From DASXRA01 sp036502575 (GTDB lineage Bacteria; Actinomycetota; Actinomycetes; Mycobacteriales; Jatrophihabitantaceae), in NCBI GenBank assembly GCA_036502575.1, contig DASXYL010000011.1, positions 1 to 64,000 on the forward strand: a stretch of DNA of 64,000 bases. Direction: 5' to 3'. The position numbers and the translations under genes were made by a program. Within the stretch, counting starts at the first letter, position 1, and each line of letters opens with the position of its first letter. A model generated the notes under the pieces. It had not been told where the DNA came from and made no database searches. It was given only the letters and a program-made list of their open reading frames with translations. This document shows, piece after piece, positions 15,189 through 24,258 of the stretch.

Positions 15189-17960
15189 CTAGTGAGTCGG
15201 CGACGCCGGAATCTGGTGATTGCCTCCGCCGAACGTCGAGCGCTTCGGCGAAGCTGGCGAGCCGAACGTCGAGCGCTGCGGCGATGTTGGCGAGATCCGG
15301 TTCGAGAGGAGCCGCAGCTGGCGGGCGCGTTGCACGGCGGCCGAGCGATCACGCGCACCGAGCTTGGCATAGACGTTGCGGATGTGAGTGTTGACCGTGT
15401 TGATCGAGACGTGGAGCGCCTGCGCGATCTCCGCCCGCGTGAGGTTCGTCGGCAGGTACCCCAAGACGCGTAGCTCGCTGGGGCTGAGCTCGTCCGATTT
15501 CGATGCCGGCTCTCGGCCGGTGCCACGCGCCGATGCGCCCCGCAACAGGTCGACGATGTCGGCGAGAAGGGCACCGTGAGCCGTTTCGTGATGCAGGAGC
15601 ACGTCCAGCAGCTCCCCGGCGTCGGCCATGGCGAACGGGAAGATCAGCCGATCTGGTTCAGCAGCAGCGAGCGCCGCCTCGGCTGCGGCAGCGGCGGCGT
15701 TCCGATCGCCCAGAGCTAGGTGCGCGAGACCGGCGAGCACGTGTCCTTCGACGAGTGCGTACGCCGGGAAGCCGGGCGGCGGCGCCATGTCCCGAACGTC
15801 GCCGAGGACAGCTAATGCAGCGGCGGGGTCTCCCTCGGCCAGGCTGATCAGCGCGCCCGTCAGGGCAAAGCTGTCCATTCGTCGGTGCTCGGTGGAGAAC
15901 CCGGCGAGAGTTGCCCGCGCTTCGTCGAGCATCCCGAGACGAGCCTGGGTGGCCGCGAGCCACTCGGCGATCACCGTTGCGAGAATGTGCACACCGGTGA
16001 GAAGCGACTGCGCCCGCACCGCCGCGGTTAACGCCTCGAACCCGGACTGATGCTCGCCGCGACCGACACGCAACATTCCCGTCACCATGTGCAGCAGCAC
16101 CGCGCCAGCGGGGTCAACGTCTGTCTGGACGACATCCCAACCTCGGCGGAGCAAACGCGCGCCCTCGTCGAACTCGCCCATCCACACGGCCATGCAGGCA
16201 ACTGCCCCGAACGCGGGCGCGAGCACCGGGCGATCGCTCAAGCCATAGCGTTCGGCCACCGCGAACGCGTGACGACCGCGTTCCCGTGCGTTCGCGAGCG
16301 AGACACTGGTTGACGGGAACGCTTGATACGCGCGACACGCGACCTCTAGGTAGGGTCGGCCGATCGCCTGGGCGAGCATCGCTCCTTCGGTGACGTGCCG
16401 CTCGGCATCGGCGAATTGGCCGGACCACGTCTCGACGATCCCGAGATTGAGCAGCGCGACTGCGCGCAGTTCCCGGTCCAGCCCGATCGGTTCGCGCGAT
16501 GCGTCGCCGATCGATGCGTCGAGCAGCTGCACTTGCTCGATTACGTCGTCGAATTGACCGGTACGCCGGGCTAGCGCCAAGCGCAGAGACGCGGTCGCCA
16601 CCGATAGGCGCCGGCGGCGAGCCGGCGGAGCGTTCTGGACGTTCGACTCGGCCAGCGCCAGCTGAGCCGCTGCTTCCTCCACTCGCCCCTGGTTCAGCTC
16701 AGCTGCCGCGTGAGCCAGGGCGAGGTCAGGATGATCGACCGAGGCGCCCTCGGGAAACGCTTGCAGGACCGCGCGAATCGTTGCGGCCTGGCCGTCGAGC
16801 ACCCACCTGAACGAGTGGTCTGCGACCAGCCGCGCGGCATCGGGCCAATCGCCGGCCGCGACTGTGTGCCGGACGGCCTCGACGACGTCCCCGCGGTCGG
16901 CGAACCAGCGCGCGGCCCGGCGGTGGAGGTCAGGAACCTCGTCGGCCAACGTTCGGCGAAGTTCCAGGCGCAGGAAATCGGCCAGAAGGTGGTGGTAGCG
17001 AAACCAGGTGCGCGCAGCGTCGAGCGAGACGACGAACGCGTTGGCTTCCTCCAATGCCAGCAGCGTCCGTTCCGAGCCGGAGCGACCGGCCAGCAGGTCG
17101 GCGAGCTCACCGTTCATCCGGTCGACCAGCGAGGTTCGCAGCAGCATGCTCTGAACCTCGCTCGGCTGGCGTTCGAGCATCTCGGCCATCAGGTACTCCC
17201 CGATGGCCCGGTCGGTGCCCGAGAACTCTGCGACGAAACGCTCGGGATCCGGGTGACCGCTGAGCGAGATCGCCGCCAGGCGCAGGCCAGCCGCCCACCC
17301 TTCCGTGCGTTGGTGCAACGCGGCCACGCCGGCGTCGGACAGACTGATCGCGGACCCGACAAGCAGGTCGCGCGTCTCGCCCTCGGTGAACCGTAGATCG
17401 TCGGCACGGATCTCGGTGATGTCGTCGGCCAGCCTGAGCTGGTGCAGTCTGATCGACGGGTCCCGGCGGGACGACAGCACCACGCGCGCCGACCTCGGCA
17501 GAATCGCGAGAAGATTCTCGAGGTGCGCGAGGGCGTCAGCTGACCTCAGCTCATGGAGATCGTCGATGACCAGCACGACGGGTTCGACGTGCTCGGCGAC
17601 CTCCGCCAGGACGGTATTGATCACCTGGTCTACGTCGAGCGCATCGGTCGGTGCGGGTGGCGTCTCAGAATCACTCGCGCGCGCCGGGCTACGGATCGCG
17701 TCCAGGACGGCGCACCAGAACCGCTGCTCGTTGCGTTGGTCGCGCTCGACGGACACGAACGCGACCCGACGACGGTTGGTCGAGTCATCAGCCCACGCCC
17801 GCAACAGCGAGGTCTTTCCACTTCCCGGGGGCGCCGAAATGACAGTCAGACGTTTGGTCACAGCGCGGTCGAGCAGCCGGAGGAGATCCTTCCGGTCGAG
17901 CAGGCCCCGGGCGCCCGAAACGTCTCGTGAGATCAGCTGCTGCGGCACGTGCCGCTCCAT
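15189..17960 (-). CDS. Large ATP-dependent LuxR-family regulator (MalT/LAL type)
   Basis: A 923-residue regulator. A P-loop ATPase domain begins at residue 43 (APPGSGKTSLLRAW), with VVLVIDDLHEL as Walker B. A long tetratricopeptide-like middle region follows, then a C-terminal LuxR helix-turn-helix (LTRAEIAQALHVSINTVNTHIRNVYAKLGARDRS, split here only by description). Such proteins switch on target operons when a ligand and ATP drive oligomerisation. The hydrolase/exporter operon begins about 300 bases downstream in the same direction and is the likely target. The last ~36 residues after the DNA-binding domain are an unusual Ser/Pro-rich tail made by a tandem DNA repeat (15228-15293). Confidence 0.9.
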   Translation of the reverse strand: MERHVPQQLISRDVSGARGLLDRKDLLRLLDRAVTKRLTVISAPPGSGKTSLLRAWADDSTNRRRVAFVSVERDQRNEQRFWCAVLDAIRSPARASDSETPPAPTDALDVDQVINTVLAEVAEHVEPVVLVIDDLHELRSADALAHLENLLAILPRSARVVLSSRRDPSIRLHQLRLADDITEIRADDLRFTEGETRDLLVGSAISLSDAGVAALHQRTEGWAAGLRLAAISLSGHPDPERFVAEFSGTDRAIGEYLMAEMLERQPSEVQSMLLRTSLVDRMNGELADLLAGRSGSERTLLALEEANAFVVSLDAARTWFRYHHLLADFLRLELRRTLADEVPDLHRRAARWFADRGDVVEAVRHTVAAGDWPDAARLVADHSFRWVLDGQAATIRAVLQAFPEGASVDHPDLALAHAAAELNQGRVEEAAAQLALAESNVQNAPPARRRRLSVATASLRLALARRTGQFDDVIEQVQLLDASIGDASREPIGLDRELRAVALLNLGIVETWSGQFADAERHVTEGAMLAQAIGRPYLEVACRAYQAFPSTSVSLANARERGRHAFAVAERYGLSDRPVLAPAFGAVACMAVWMGEFDEGARLLRRGWDVVQTDVDPAGAVLLHMVTGMLRVGRGEHQSGFEALTAAVRAQSLLTGVHILATVIAEWLAATQARLGMLDEARATLAGFSTEHRRMDSFALTGALISLAEGDPAAALAVLGDVRDMAPPPGFPAYALVEGHVLAGLAHLALGDRNAAAAAAEAALAAAEPDRLIFPFAMADAGELLDVLLHHETAHGALLADIVDLLRGASARGTGREPASKSDELSPSELRVLGYLPTNLTRAEIAQALHVSINTVNTHIRNVYAKLGARDRSAAVQRARQLRLLSNRISPTSPQRSTFGSPASPKRSTFGGGNHQIPASPTH
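15228..15293. repeat. 33-bp tandem duplication in the regulator's C-terminal tail
   Basis: Two adjacent 33-base units (15228-15260 and 15261-15293), each starting GCCGAACGTCGAGCGCT and ending TGGCGA, differ at only a few bases. Because the unit is a multiple of three, the regulator frame is kept and the tail gains a repeated SPxRSTFG segment. The few differences between units suggest a fairly recent duplication. Confidence 0.8.
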
Positions 17961-18280
17961 TCAAGGCCGTCAGTGCCTGGCGAACGCGGGGGGCCAGAGC
18001 TGCTGCCCGTGCCCGTGGTAACGCACATCCTCCTGAGATCCCGCCCAACATTACGGGTGCTCCCGTCCCGGTGCGGCGAGCTTTTGCTGGCGAGTACGGA
18101 CCTCGGCGGTCAGCCCCGTGACCTTCTCCCTGATGTGCGGCATTTGGGCGCCCTGCTCGTGACCGAGCCCCGCGGCCTGGCTCTCTGAATCACCGGGATC
18201 CGGCGATGACGCGTCACCCGCGCGCTGGCGACGATCGCCTGCGAGTTGTGGACCCGAGGAACACGAAGAGGAGACGCGCG
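17961..18280. other. Intergenic region, no gene recognised
   Basis: A 320-base gap between divergent genes: the LuxR-type regulator (start 17960) and the decayed cysteine hydrolase (start 18281). I see no convincing coding frame. A purine-rich GAAGAGGAG just before 18281 is a good ribosome binding site for that reading frame. Promoters for both directions must lie here but no clear consensus boxes can be read. Confidence 0.5.
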
Positions 18281-18851
18281 ATGGCGAATGACTTGGGTGT
18301 GTGGACCGCCGATGACTGTGCGTTGGTATTGATCGACTACCAGAACGAGATGTTCGAGGTGATTCGTTCGGAGACGAGCGCCGAACTGGTCGAGCTACAT
18401 GTGCGGTTGCTGGCCAAGATGGCCAAGGCGTTCGGCGTACCCATCGTGCTCTCGACGGTGGGAGTTGGGTTCGGCTTCAACGGGCCGACGCACCCGTCAG
18501 TTCTGTCCGAGCTTGACGGTGTCGAGCCGATCGACCGGGCGTCGATGAGCGCGTTCGAGGACGGGCGGTTTCGCGCAGCGGTGGAGGCAACCGGGCGGCG
18601 GCTTCGACGCAGTCGGTGGCCGCTCGCAAGCTGCGCACCGCACCGCCATCGACCGGCTGGCGCACGCCGGGGCGGTTCCGACCACGGCGCTCGCCGTCAC
18701 CACCGAGCTGTTCCGCGACTGGGCCGGGCCGCTTCGCGAGCCGGCCCTCGACGTCATCTACTGGTACTTCAGTGAGGTCCCCAAGCACACCGACGACGTG
18801 GGCGTCGCGGAGGCGGAGACGCGCGCAGCCGCGGCCCGCGGTGGGAACTGA
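18281..18851 (+). pseudogene. Decayed isochorismatase-like cysteine hydrolase
   Basis: From ATG 18281, behind a strong GAGGAG site, the frame matches the intact YcaC-like gene at 13340: DDCALVLIDYQNEMFEVIRS and then AAVEATGRR at about 18600. The homology then jumps to another frame that reads FDAVGGRSQAAHRTAIDRL, LAVTTELFRDWAGPL and ends at the TGA 18849-18851. About 30 codons are missing at the junction, including the segment that carries the catalytic cysteine (TEVC in the intact copy). The gene has thus suffered an internal deletion that also shifted frame. It cannot make an active enzyme. The long frame read straight on after the junction is arginine-rich nonsense. Confidence 0.85.
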
Positions 18852-18897
18852 GTTGTCCGGGCCGGTGCAACCCGGCGTCGCGGCACTCGGACCTGAC

Positions 18898-19527
18898 TCA
18901 AAATCCGATGGCCTCGCGGAGCAGCAGGACGATGCCGCGCCCGGGGTCGGGTTCGGTGTTGAGGATGAGAAGGCGGTTGACGGCACTGGGCTGCCCGTAG
19001 ACCTCCAGGGCGCGATCGTTTTCCAGCGGGAGGCAGTGGTCCTCGACCCGGCGCAGCGCGGTGCTCAGGTCGGGCACTACCTTCTGCGCTCCAACGACCC
19101 AGATCGCGCGGAGGGAGCCGCCGGCGTACCCGGGAAGCTGGCTTCCGCTGGCCGAGGCGATCACAAGAGAGCCCGTTTCGGTGACCGCGTGGACGCTGCC
19201 CACGATGACGTCGGGGCTGGCGAGCAGCCGCCAGATCTCGGCTAGTTGGGTGGCGCGGTCCATGGCCTGGCCGCGTGCCCTGATGGCCTCGTATCGCCCG
19301 CTGGCGTTGATGTCCTCCTCGATGCCGGAGAGGCGGAGGGTCTCGCTGGCTCCGGTGAACACGCTGGCGCCCTCGGGAATCAGATCCTTGATGCGGCTGC
19401 GTGCGGCGGCGGCGTCGTCGAGGACCTCGACGGTGAACCCGTGGGCCGTCAGCGCGGCGGCGGCCCGCTCCAGGCGCTGCGCGGTCGCGGGTTCGGCGAA
19501 CGATGTTGTCGGCATCGGGGTGGTCAT
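18898..19527 (-). CDS. LUD-domain protein (LutC/YkgG-like)
   Basis: A 209-residue protein of the LUD family, the fold of lactate utilisation subunits LutB/LutC. Marker segments are the N-terminal RIKDLIPEGASVFTGASETL, VIVGSVHAVTETGSLVIASAS and AIWVVGAQKVVPDLSTALRRVEDHCLPLE. It lacks the iron-sulfur motifs of LutB and there are no lutA or lutB genes nearby, so a lactate role is not supported. Stand-alone LUD proteins are common in actinobacteria with unknown roles. It is convergent with the decayed hydrolase and divergent from the sigma-factor remnant. Confidence 0.85.
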   Translation of the reverse strand: MTTPMPTTSFAEPATAQRLERAAAALTAHGFTVEVLDDAAAARSRIKDLIPEGASVFTGASETLRLSGIEEDINASGRYEAIRARGQAMDRATQLAEIWRLLASPDVIVGSVHAVTETGSLVIASASGSQLPGYAGGSLRAIWVVGAQKVVPDLSTALRRVEDHCLPLENDRALEVYGQPSAVNRLLILNTEPDPGRGIVLLLREAIGF

Positions 19528-19678
19528 GGCGCCTCCTGGCTGACGGGTCGCTGTTTCGTCTCAGCGGTTCGACAAGACAGCCGCGCGCACTGTGAGGTCG
19601 GCGCGTCAGCTCACACGTCGGTGGGCTGTCGTGTCGTACTGGTGAGGGCAACAGCGAGCGAGGAAGGCCGGCGACCCG

Positions 19679-20502
19679 ATGAGCACCCGATCCGAGCCAG
19701 AAGGCAGCCCGGGCCTGGACGTGGTCATGAGCGAGCGACGTCAGCTGATCAATCTCGCCTATCGGCTGCTCGGTTCGCTGGCCGAGGCCGAGGACGTCGT
19801 GCAGGAGACCTACGCCCGCTGGTATGCCATGTCTCGCCCGCAGCAGGAGGCGATCGAGTCGCCCGGCGCCTGGCTGACGACGGTCGCCAGCCGTATCTGC
19901 CTCAACCTGCTCGGTTCGGCCCGGGCGCGGCGGGAACGCTACGTCGGCGAATGGATCCCCGAGCCGCTCCCGGATCGCACGGAGTGGCTCAACGGGCGCG
20001 CGGGTGGCGGCACGACCGACCCGGCCGACCGGGTCACCCTCGACGAGTCGGTCAACATGGCCTTCCTCGTCGTGCTCGATTCGATGACGCCGGCCGAGCG
20101 CGTCGCGTTCGTCCGCACGACGTCTTCCGCTACTCCTTCATCGAAGTGGCCGAGATCGTCCGCAACTTCAAGCGGGCCTGGGAGGCCAAGGACGTCAAAG
20201 CCCTCATCGGCCTGCTCGACCCCGACGCCGCGGCGACCGCCGACGGCGGCGGCCTCGCCCTGACCTTCCTGCGCCCTATCGAAGGTGGCGAGCAGATCGC
20301 GCGCGCCTGGGTCGAACTCGCCAACCGGGCGACGAGCAACATGACGCTGCACGAGCGCACGGTCAACGGCCAGCCCGGCCTGGTGACTCACGAGGACGGC
20401 GTCACCGTGACGGTGTTCGCATTCGACGTCGCCGGCGACCGGATCAAGCACATCTGGGTAATACGCAACCCCGAGAAGCTCCGTCCGTGGACGACGAGCT
20501 GA
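19679..20502 (+). pseudogene. Decayed ECF41-type RNA polymerase sigma factor
   Basis: From ATG 19679 the frame carries sigma region 2 (LINLAYRLLGSLAEAEDVVQETYARWYAM) and the start of region 4 up to SMTPAERVAFVR near 20115. A one-base loss then moves the homology into another frame (HDVFRYSFIEVAEIV), and directly after that the recognition part of region 4 is absent. The text jumps to RNFKRAWEAKDVKALIGLLDPDA, the SnoaL-like C-terminal domain typical of ECF41 sigma factors, ending at TGA 20500. So there is both a frameshift and an internal deletion of about 35 codons covering the -35 binding helix. It cannot act as a normal sigma factor. Confidence 0.85.
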
Positions 20503-20645
20503 CGGGCGCGCCCGCCTTGACGGTCGCCGATCACCGTGACAGCCTGACATCGTTGTCAGTCGAGATTGTCCGTAGAAGTCTGGTCGGGTCTCAGCCTCAC
20601 TTGTGACGGTGCGGCCCACGCGCGACACCGGTAGGGGAGCAGGCG

Positions 20646-22192
20646 ATGAGGCTGAAGGCCGGGGCCTCTGGAGCCATCGTGGCCGTTGCGGCGTTGGTGC
20701 TGACGGTATGGCGGCACCGGCACCGGCGCAAGCACACCCCTCGGGGGATTTCGTCACCCGTAGCGGCTCGCAGCTGATGCAGGATGGCCGTCCGTTCCGG
20801 TTCTCCGGGCCGAACATCGAGTGGCTGGGCCTGGTGGGTTACGGGCCGTTCAACTTCGAGGCCGGCCAGAACGAGCGCTTCCCCAGCCACTACGAGATCG
20901 ACGACGCGCTGGCCACGGCGAAGGAGATGGGTGCGACGGTGGTCCGCGCCCAGACCTTGGGCGACAGCGTCGGCTGCCGCAACTGCCTGGAGCCGACGCT
21001 GGGCCACTTCAACGCACAGGCGTTCCGGGTCATGGACTACGCGATCGCGCGGGCCCGGGCCTACGGCCTGAAGGTGATCCCCGAGTTCCAGGGCGATGCC
21101 CGGGCCGAGCACGTCGGCTCGACGGCCGACATTTTCTCGAGCTGGCGGGGTGGCGCGAACTTCTGGACCGACCCCACCGTCATCGGCGACTTCGAGAACC
21201 ACATCGCGCACATCGTCAACCACGTGAACAGCTACACCGGCATCCCCTACAAGGACGACCCCACCATCCTGGGCTGGATGGACTGCAACGTCTGCCAGTA
21301 CTTGGCGGGTGACGCGACCACCAGCTGGGTGTCCACGATCTCCGGGTTCGTCAAGGGACTCGACCCGCACCACCTGTTCATGAGCAACGCCTCGCTGCTC
21401 GCCCCCGATGCGCAACTGGTGGCCATCCCCACCGTCGATACGTACTCCCAAGAGATCTACCCGCACTGGTCCCCGCTGTTCGGCCAGGACCCGGACCAGG
21501 TAGCACCCGCGGCCCATCAGGCGGCCGCCGCGACCGCCGCAGCCGGCAAGGTGTGGCTGATGAGCGAGTTCGGCTGGGACAAGACCAACTGGGCCACCGC
21601 TGCCGAACTACAGACCTTCCTCGACGGCATCACCGCCGATCGAAACATCTCCGGAGACCTGTTCTGGTCGCTGGAAGCCCATACCGACGGGCACGGCTGG
21701 AAACCCGTACCCGCCAACGAGCAATGCCAAGCGGGCGCCGGGGACACCGCGCCACCTACCCACCCCGACCCGTCCGGCAGCGGCTGCTACACGAACGAGG
21801 ACGGCAACTGGTGGGCGTTCTACTACACCGGGATTCCGTCGCTGAGCCACACTGCAGCCGACATGGCCGCACGCGGCCAGCTGCTCCGTACCCACGCGTA
21901 CGGAATGCGCGGGATGACGGTTCCGGCGCACAGCATTCCGCCGGCACCGAAGATCACCCAGATCAAGGACGGGCGGATCTACTGGCAGGGATCCGCGGGA
22001 GCCGTCGACTACAGCATCCAGCGCTCCACGACAGGTACCTGGAATTGGACGACGGTCTGCAACCGTTGCGTGACCGATCAAAGCGACGGCTGGGCCACCA
22101 CATCCCCCGGCATCTACCGAGTCATCCCCTACAACCTCGACGGACGACCCGGCCCCGCATCCAGGTCAGTCAGCAGCTGGCGCCGGCCATAG
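20646..22192 (+). pseudogene. GH5-like secreted glycosidase, frameshifted behind its signal peptide
   Basis: ATG 20646, with GGGGAG upstream, encodes a typical Sec signal (MRLKAGASGAIVAVAALVLT). The enzyme body then continues in another frame from about 20706 (MAAPAPAQAHPSGDF, ATG 20708) to 22192. A single missing base at the join would restore a signal cut at AQA/HPSG. The body (495 residues from 20708) resembles GH5 mannanase/glucanase proteins: RSGSQLMQDGRPFRFSGPN, MGATVVRAQTLGD, DDPTILGW and nucleophile Glu287 in VWLMSEFGWD, then a fibronectin-like C-terminal domain. The usual acid/base Glu of the Asn-Glu pair is Val195 here (DCNVC). If translated from 20708 the protein would stay in the cytoplasm. 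Confidence 0.7.
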
Positions 22193-22430
22193 GCCCGGGC
22201 GCCACCGGAGACGATTGACGCGACCCGGCCGGACCCGACCGGACAGCGCGTCGGCGGGACCCGGCGCGCAGGACTCGGATCCACGAGATTCTCCTTGTTC
22301 GGTCTGAGGTTGCTGCTAGTCGTCGCGGTAAGCGCCGGTGGAAGCGATTCCTTAGACTCCACTGGAGATGAAGCCTCGCGGTCAAGGCGCGGCGGAGCCG
22401 ACGCGCAGCGACGCACTGAATGGAGCAATG

Positions 22431-22862
22431 ATGGCCAAGATTCTCTACACCGCACGCGCACACGTCACCGGCGGGCGCGACGGTCACGGTCACACCAGCG
22501 ACAGTGACCTGGAGCTGACTCTGCGCGTACCCAAAGAGTTGGGTGGTGCCGGTGGTGGTACGAACCCCGAGGAGCTCTTCGCGGTCGGGTACGCGGCCTG
22601 CTTCGAAAGCGCCCTCGCCACGATCGCTCGGCGCCGTCACCTGGACGCCGGTGAGGTCGCGATCGACTCCGCGGTGAGCCTGCTTCCGACCGGCGACGGA
22701 GGATTCAAACTCGCCGTCACGCTCGACGTAGGTCTGCCGTCAGTCGCCGACCGGGTGACGGCCGCGGAGCTGGTTCGAGCCGCCCATGAGGTGTGCCCCT
22801 ATTCCAACGCCACGCGCGGCAACATCGACGTCACCCTGCTGCTGCAAGGCGAGCCAATCTGA
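22431..22862 (+). CDS. ohr: Organic hydroperoxide resistance protein (Ohr/OsmC family)
   Basis: A 143-residue thiol peroxidase of the Ohr subgroup. Both redox cysteines are present: Cys57 in VGYAACFESAL and Cys122 in EVCPYSNATRGN, which distinguishes Ohr from OsmC. It reduces organic peroxides using lipoyl thiols. ATG 22431 is chosen because a GGAG lies at the right distance; a directly preceding ATG (22428) is possible. No OhrR regulator gene is adjacent. A short palindrome CTCCACTGGAG about 70 bases upstream does not resemble the known OhrR box. Confidence 0.92.
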   Translation: MAKILYTARAHVTGGRDGHGHTSDSDLELTLRVPKELGGAGGGTNPEELFAVGYAACFESALATIARRRHLDAGEVAIDSAVSLLPTGDGGFKLAVTLDVGLPSVADRVTAAELVRAAHEVCPYSNATRGNIDVTLLLQGEPI

Positions 22863-22885
22863 GCCGCGCGCTGTCGCCGAGGCAG

Positions 22886-23518
22886 TCAGTCGAGAACGAC
22901 GACGTCCGTCGCCGTTGTCGGATCAACCAGGTACGCGACTTGCACGATGCGTTCGCGGGCGAGTGCGGGCAGGCGCCTGATGAGTCGGCGGTATTGCAAG
23001 TTGTCAGGTAGGGCCAGGCCGTACTGCGTGCCCGGATCCCGGAGCCGCTGAACGAGCTCGCCGATTGCGCCCAGGAAGTAGTTGACTTGCTCGGGTGGAT
23101 CGATGGCTCCGCCTTTTGCCTCCAGAAGCAGGTGCTCGGCCGCTCGATGGGCGTCGATGTCAACACCATGGCTGCGGCCCCAGGCCACCCGAACGCTCCA
23201 GCCGTGTGCCTCCAGGTGCGCCTTGACCGCGGTCTTGACCGTGTCTTCGCTCAGGAGGTCCGCGACGCCGATCCGACGCGGGTTTGTCGGGCCTACCTCC
23301 GACGGGTGCCGCCCGGTCAGGACGTTGACGAGCGTGCCTTCCGCGCCGGGGATACGGCGCAGGATGCCCAGCTCCTCCAGCCGTTGACAGATCGGGGTGA
23401 TCGTCTGCGGCTGGCTGGCCCCCACCCGCGCAGCGAGCTCGTCATCGTCGAGCGCCGTGGCTGAGGCCCGAATGGCGGCGACAATTTTGGCTGCCCAGCG
23501 CTCCTCACTGTCAGCCAC
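22886..23518 (-). CDS. Winged-helix plus PD-(D/E)XK nuclease-like protein
   Basis: A 210-residue protein starting at GTG 23518; a much longer in-frame ORF upstream is arginine-rich noise. Residues 8-65 form a winged helix (ELAARVGASQPQTITPICQRLEELGILRRI). From about residue 92 the pattern HLEAHGWSVRVAWG, GVDIDA (Asp120) and LLLEAKGG (Glu133, Lys135) reads as a PD-(D/E)XK core: D, then E-x-K after about 12 residues, with a following conserved Gln (PPEQVNYFLGAIGEL). It stands alone, with no methylase or other restriction genes. Possible roles are DNA repair, a solitary Mrr-like defence enzyme, or a regulator with a dead nuclease fold. The motif call is from reading alone. Confidence 0.6.
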   Translation of the reverse strand: MADSEERWAAKIVAAIRASATALDDDELAARVGASQPQTITPICQRLEELGILRRIPGAEGTLVNVLTGRHPSEVGPTNPRRIGVADLLSEDTVKTAVKAHLEAHGWSVRVAWGRSHGVDIDAHRAAEHLLLEAKGGAIDPPEQVNYFLGAIGELVQRLRDPGTQYGLALPDNLQYRRLIRRLPALARERIVQVAYLVDPTTATDVVVLD

Positions 23519-24258
23519 CTGTAAAACCGTAGCGGTCTGTGCAGATAACGCAATGGGCACAACCCATGACACTGCGTCACGGCTGTCGCACGCGTTGAGC
23601 CCGACGCGAGGCCGACGCCCCCCAAGCCCGCTGCCGACAGTTACGTCGCGACGGGTGGGCCCAGCGCGTAGCGCGCCCAGATCGCGGCGCCGGCCCGCCA
23701 ACGCCTCCGGCCGGGTCGTCGGCTTGGTTCCTGCGGCCGGATGTTGATCTTTTAGGCGGGGAATGCGGCCACCCTGAGTAGCCACAAAATAGCTCATGAT
23801 CGACAGAAAGTTAGCTACTCGAACTACTTGACCGAGGATTTCGAGGGCGTTAGCGTTTATCGCGGACCTAATGGTCTTGACGTGAGAGAACGCTCATGTG
23901 GCGCATAGTCGGGCCGCGCTATTCATGAGTCCTTTGCAGTGTGGTTCTAGTCGGGGGCTCGGGGGCACAGCTAGGGGTGACGGTCTTGCTGATGGCGGGA
24001 CGGCCGGCGGCGCCCTAGTGGGGCAGACAGCTCTCGGTCGCCTGGCGACATCCCATCGGGCAGTGATCCGTGGCGGCCTGCGACGAGTGCATCCCAGCGC
24101 TCGGCCACCCCCAAAGAGACCCGTCCGGCAATTCTGCATTCTATTTCGACGTAGACGCTCCTAACGTCACGTGGAAATGCTCTTTTGCCGCCCGAGCCTT
24201 AATGCCTTGCACCCAAAACCACGCGCCATCTCTCCGTGTCATTTTGAGAGGACCACGA
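23519..24258. other. Long intergenic region with a possible promoter and inverted repeat
   Basis: About 740 bases lie between divergent genes, with lower GC than the surroundings from 23740 on. I find no credible protein. It contains an inverted repeat GAGTAGC (23776-23782) and GCTACTC (23814-23820). It also has a promoter-like TTGACC (23828-23833), 17 bases, TAGCGT (23851-23856) pointing rightward, about 400 bases before the protease start. A long leader or a small RNA is therefore possible. GAGAGG just before 24259 is the protease ribosome binding site. Confidence 0.45.
23828..23856 (+). promoter_or_regulatory. Candidate sigma70-type promoter
   Basis: TTGACC and TAGCGT are spaced by exactly 17 bases, a good match to the housekeeping consensus of actinobacteria. 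Transcription would start near 23863 and run toward the protease gene. The distance to that gene (about 395 bases) implies a long leader or a separate small transcript. Based on pattern only. Confidence 0.35.

Noticed and set aside
22340..22370. OhrR operator upstream of ohr
   Set aside because: The CTCCACTGGAG palindrome does not resemble the known AT-rich OhrR box and no ohrR gene is adjacent.
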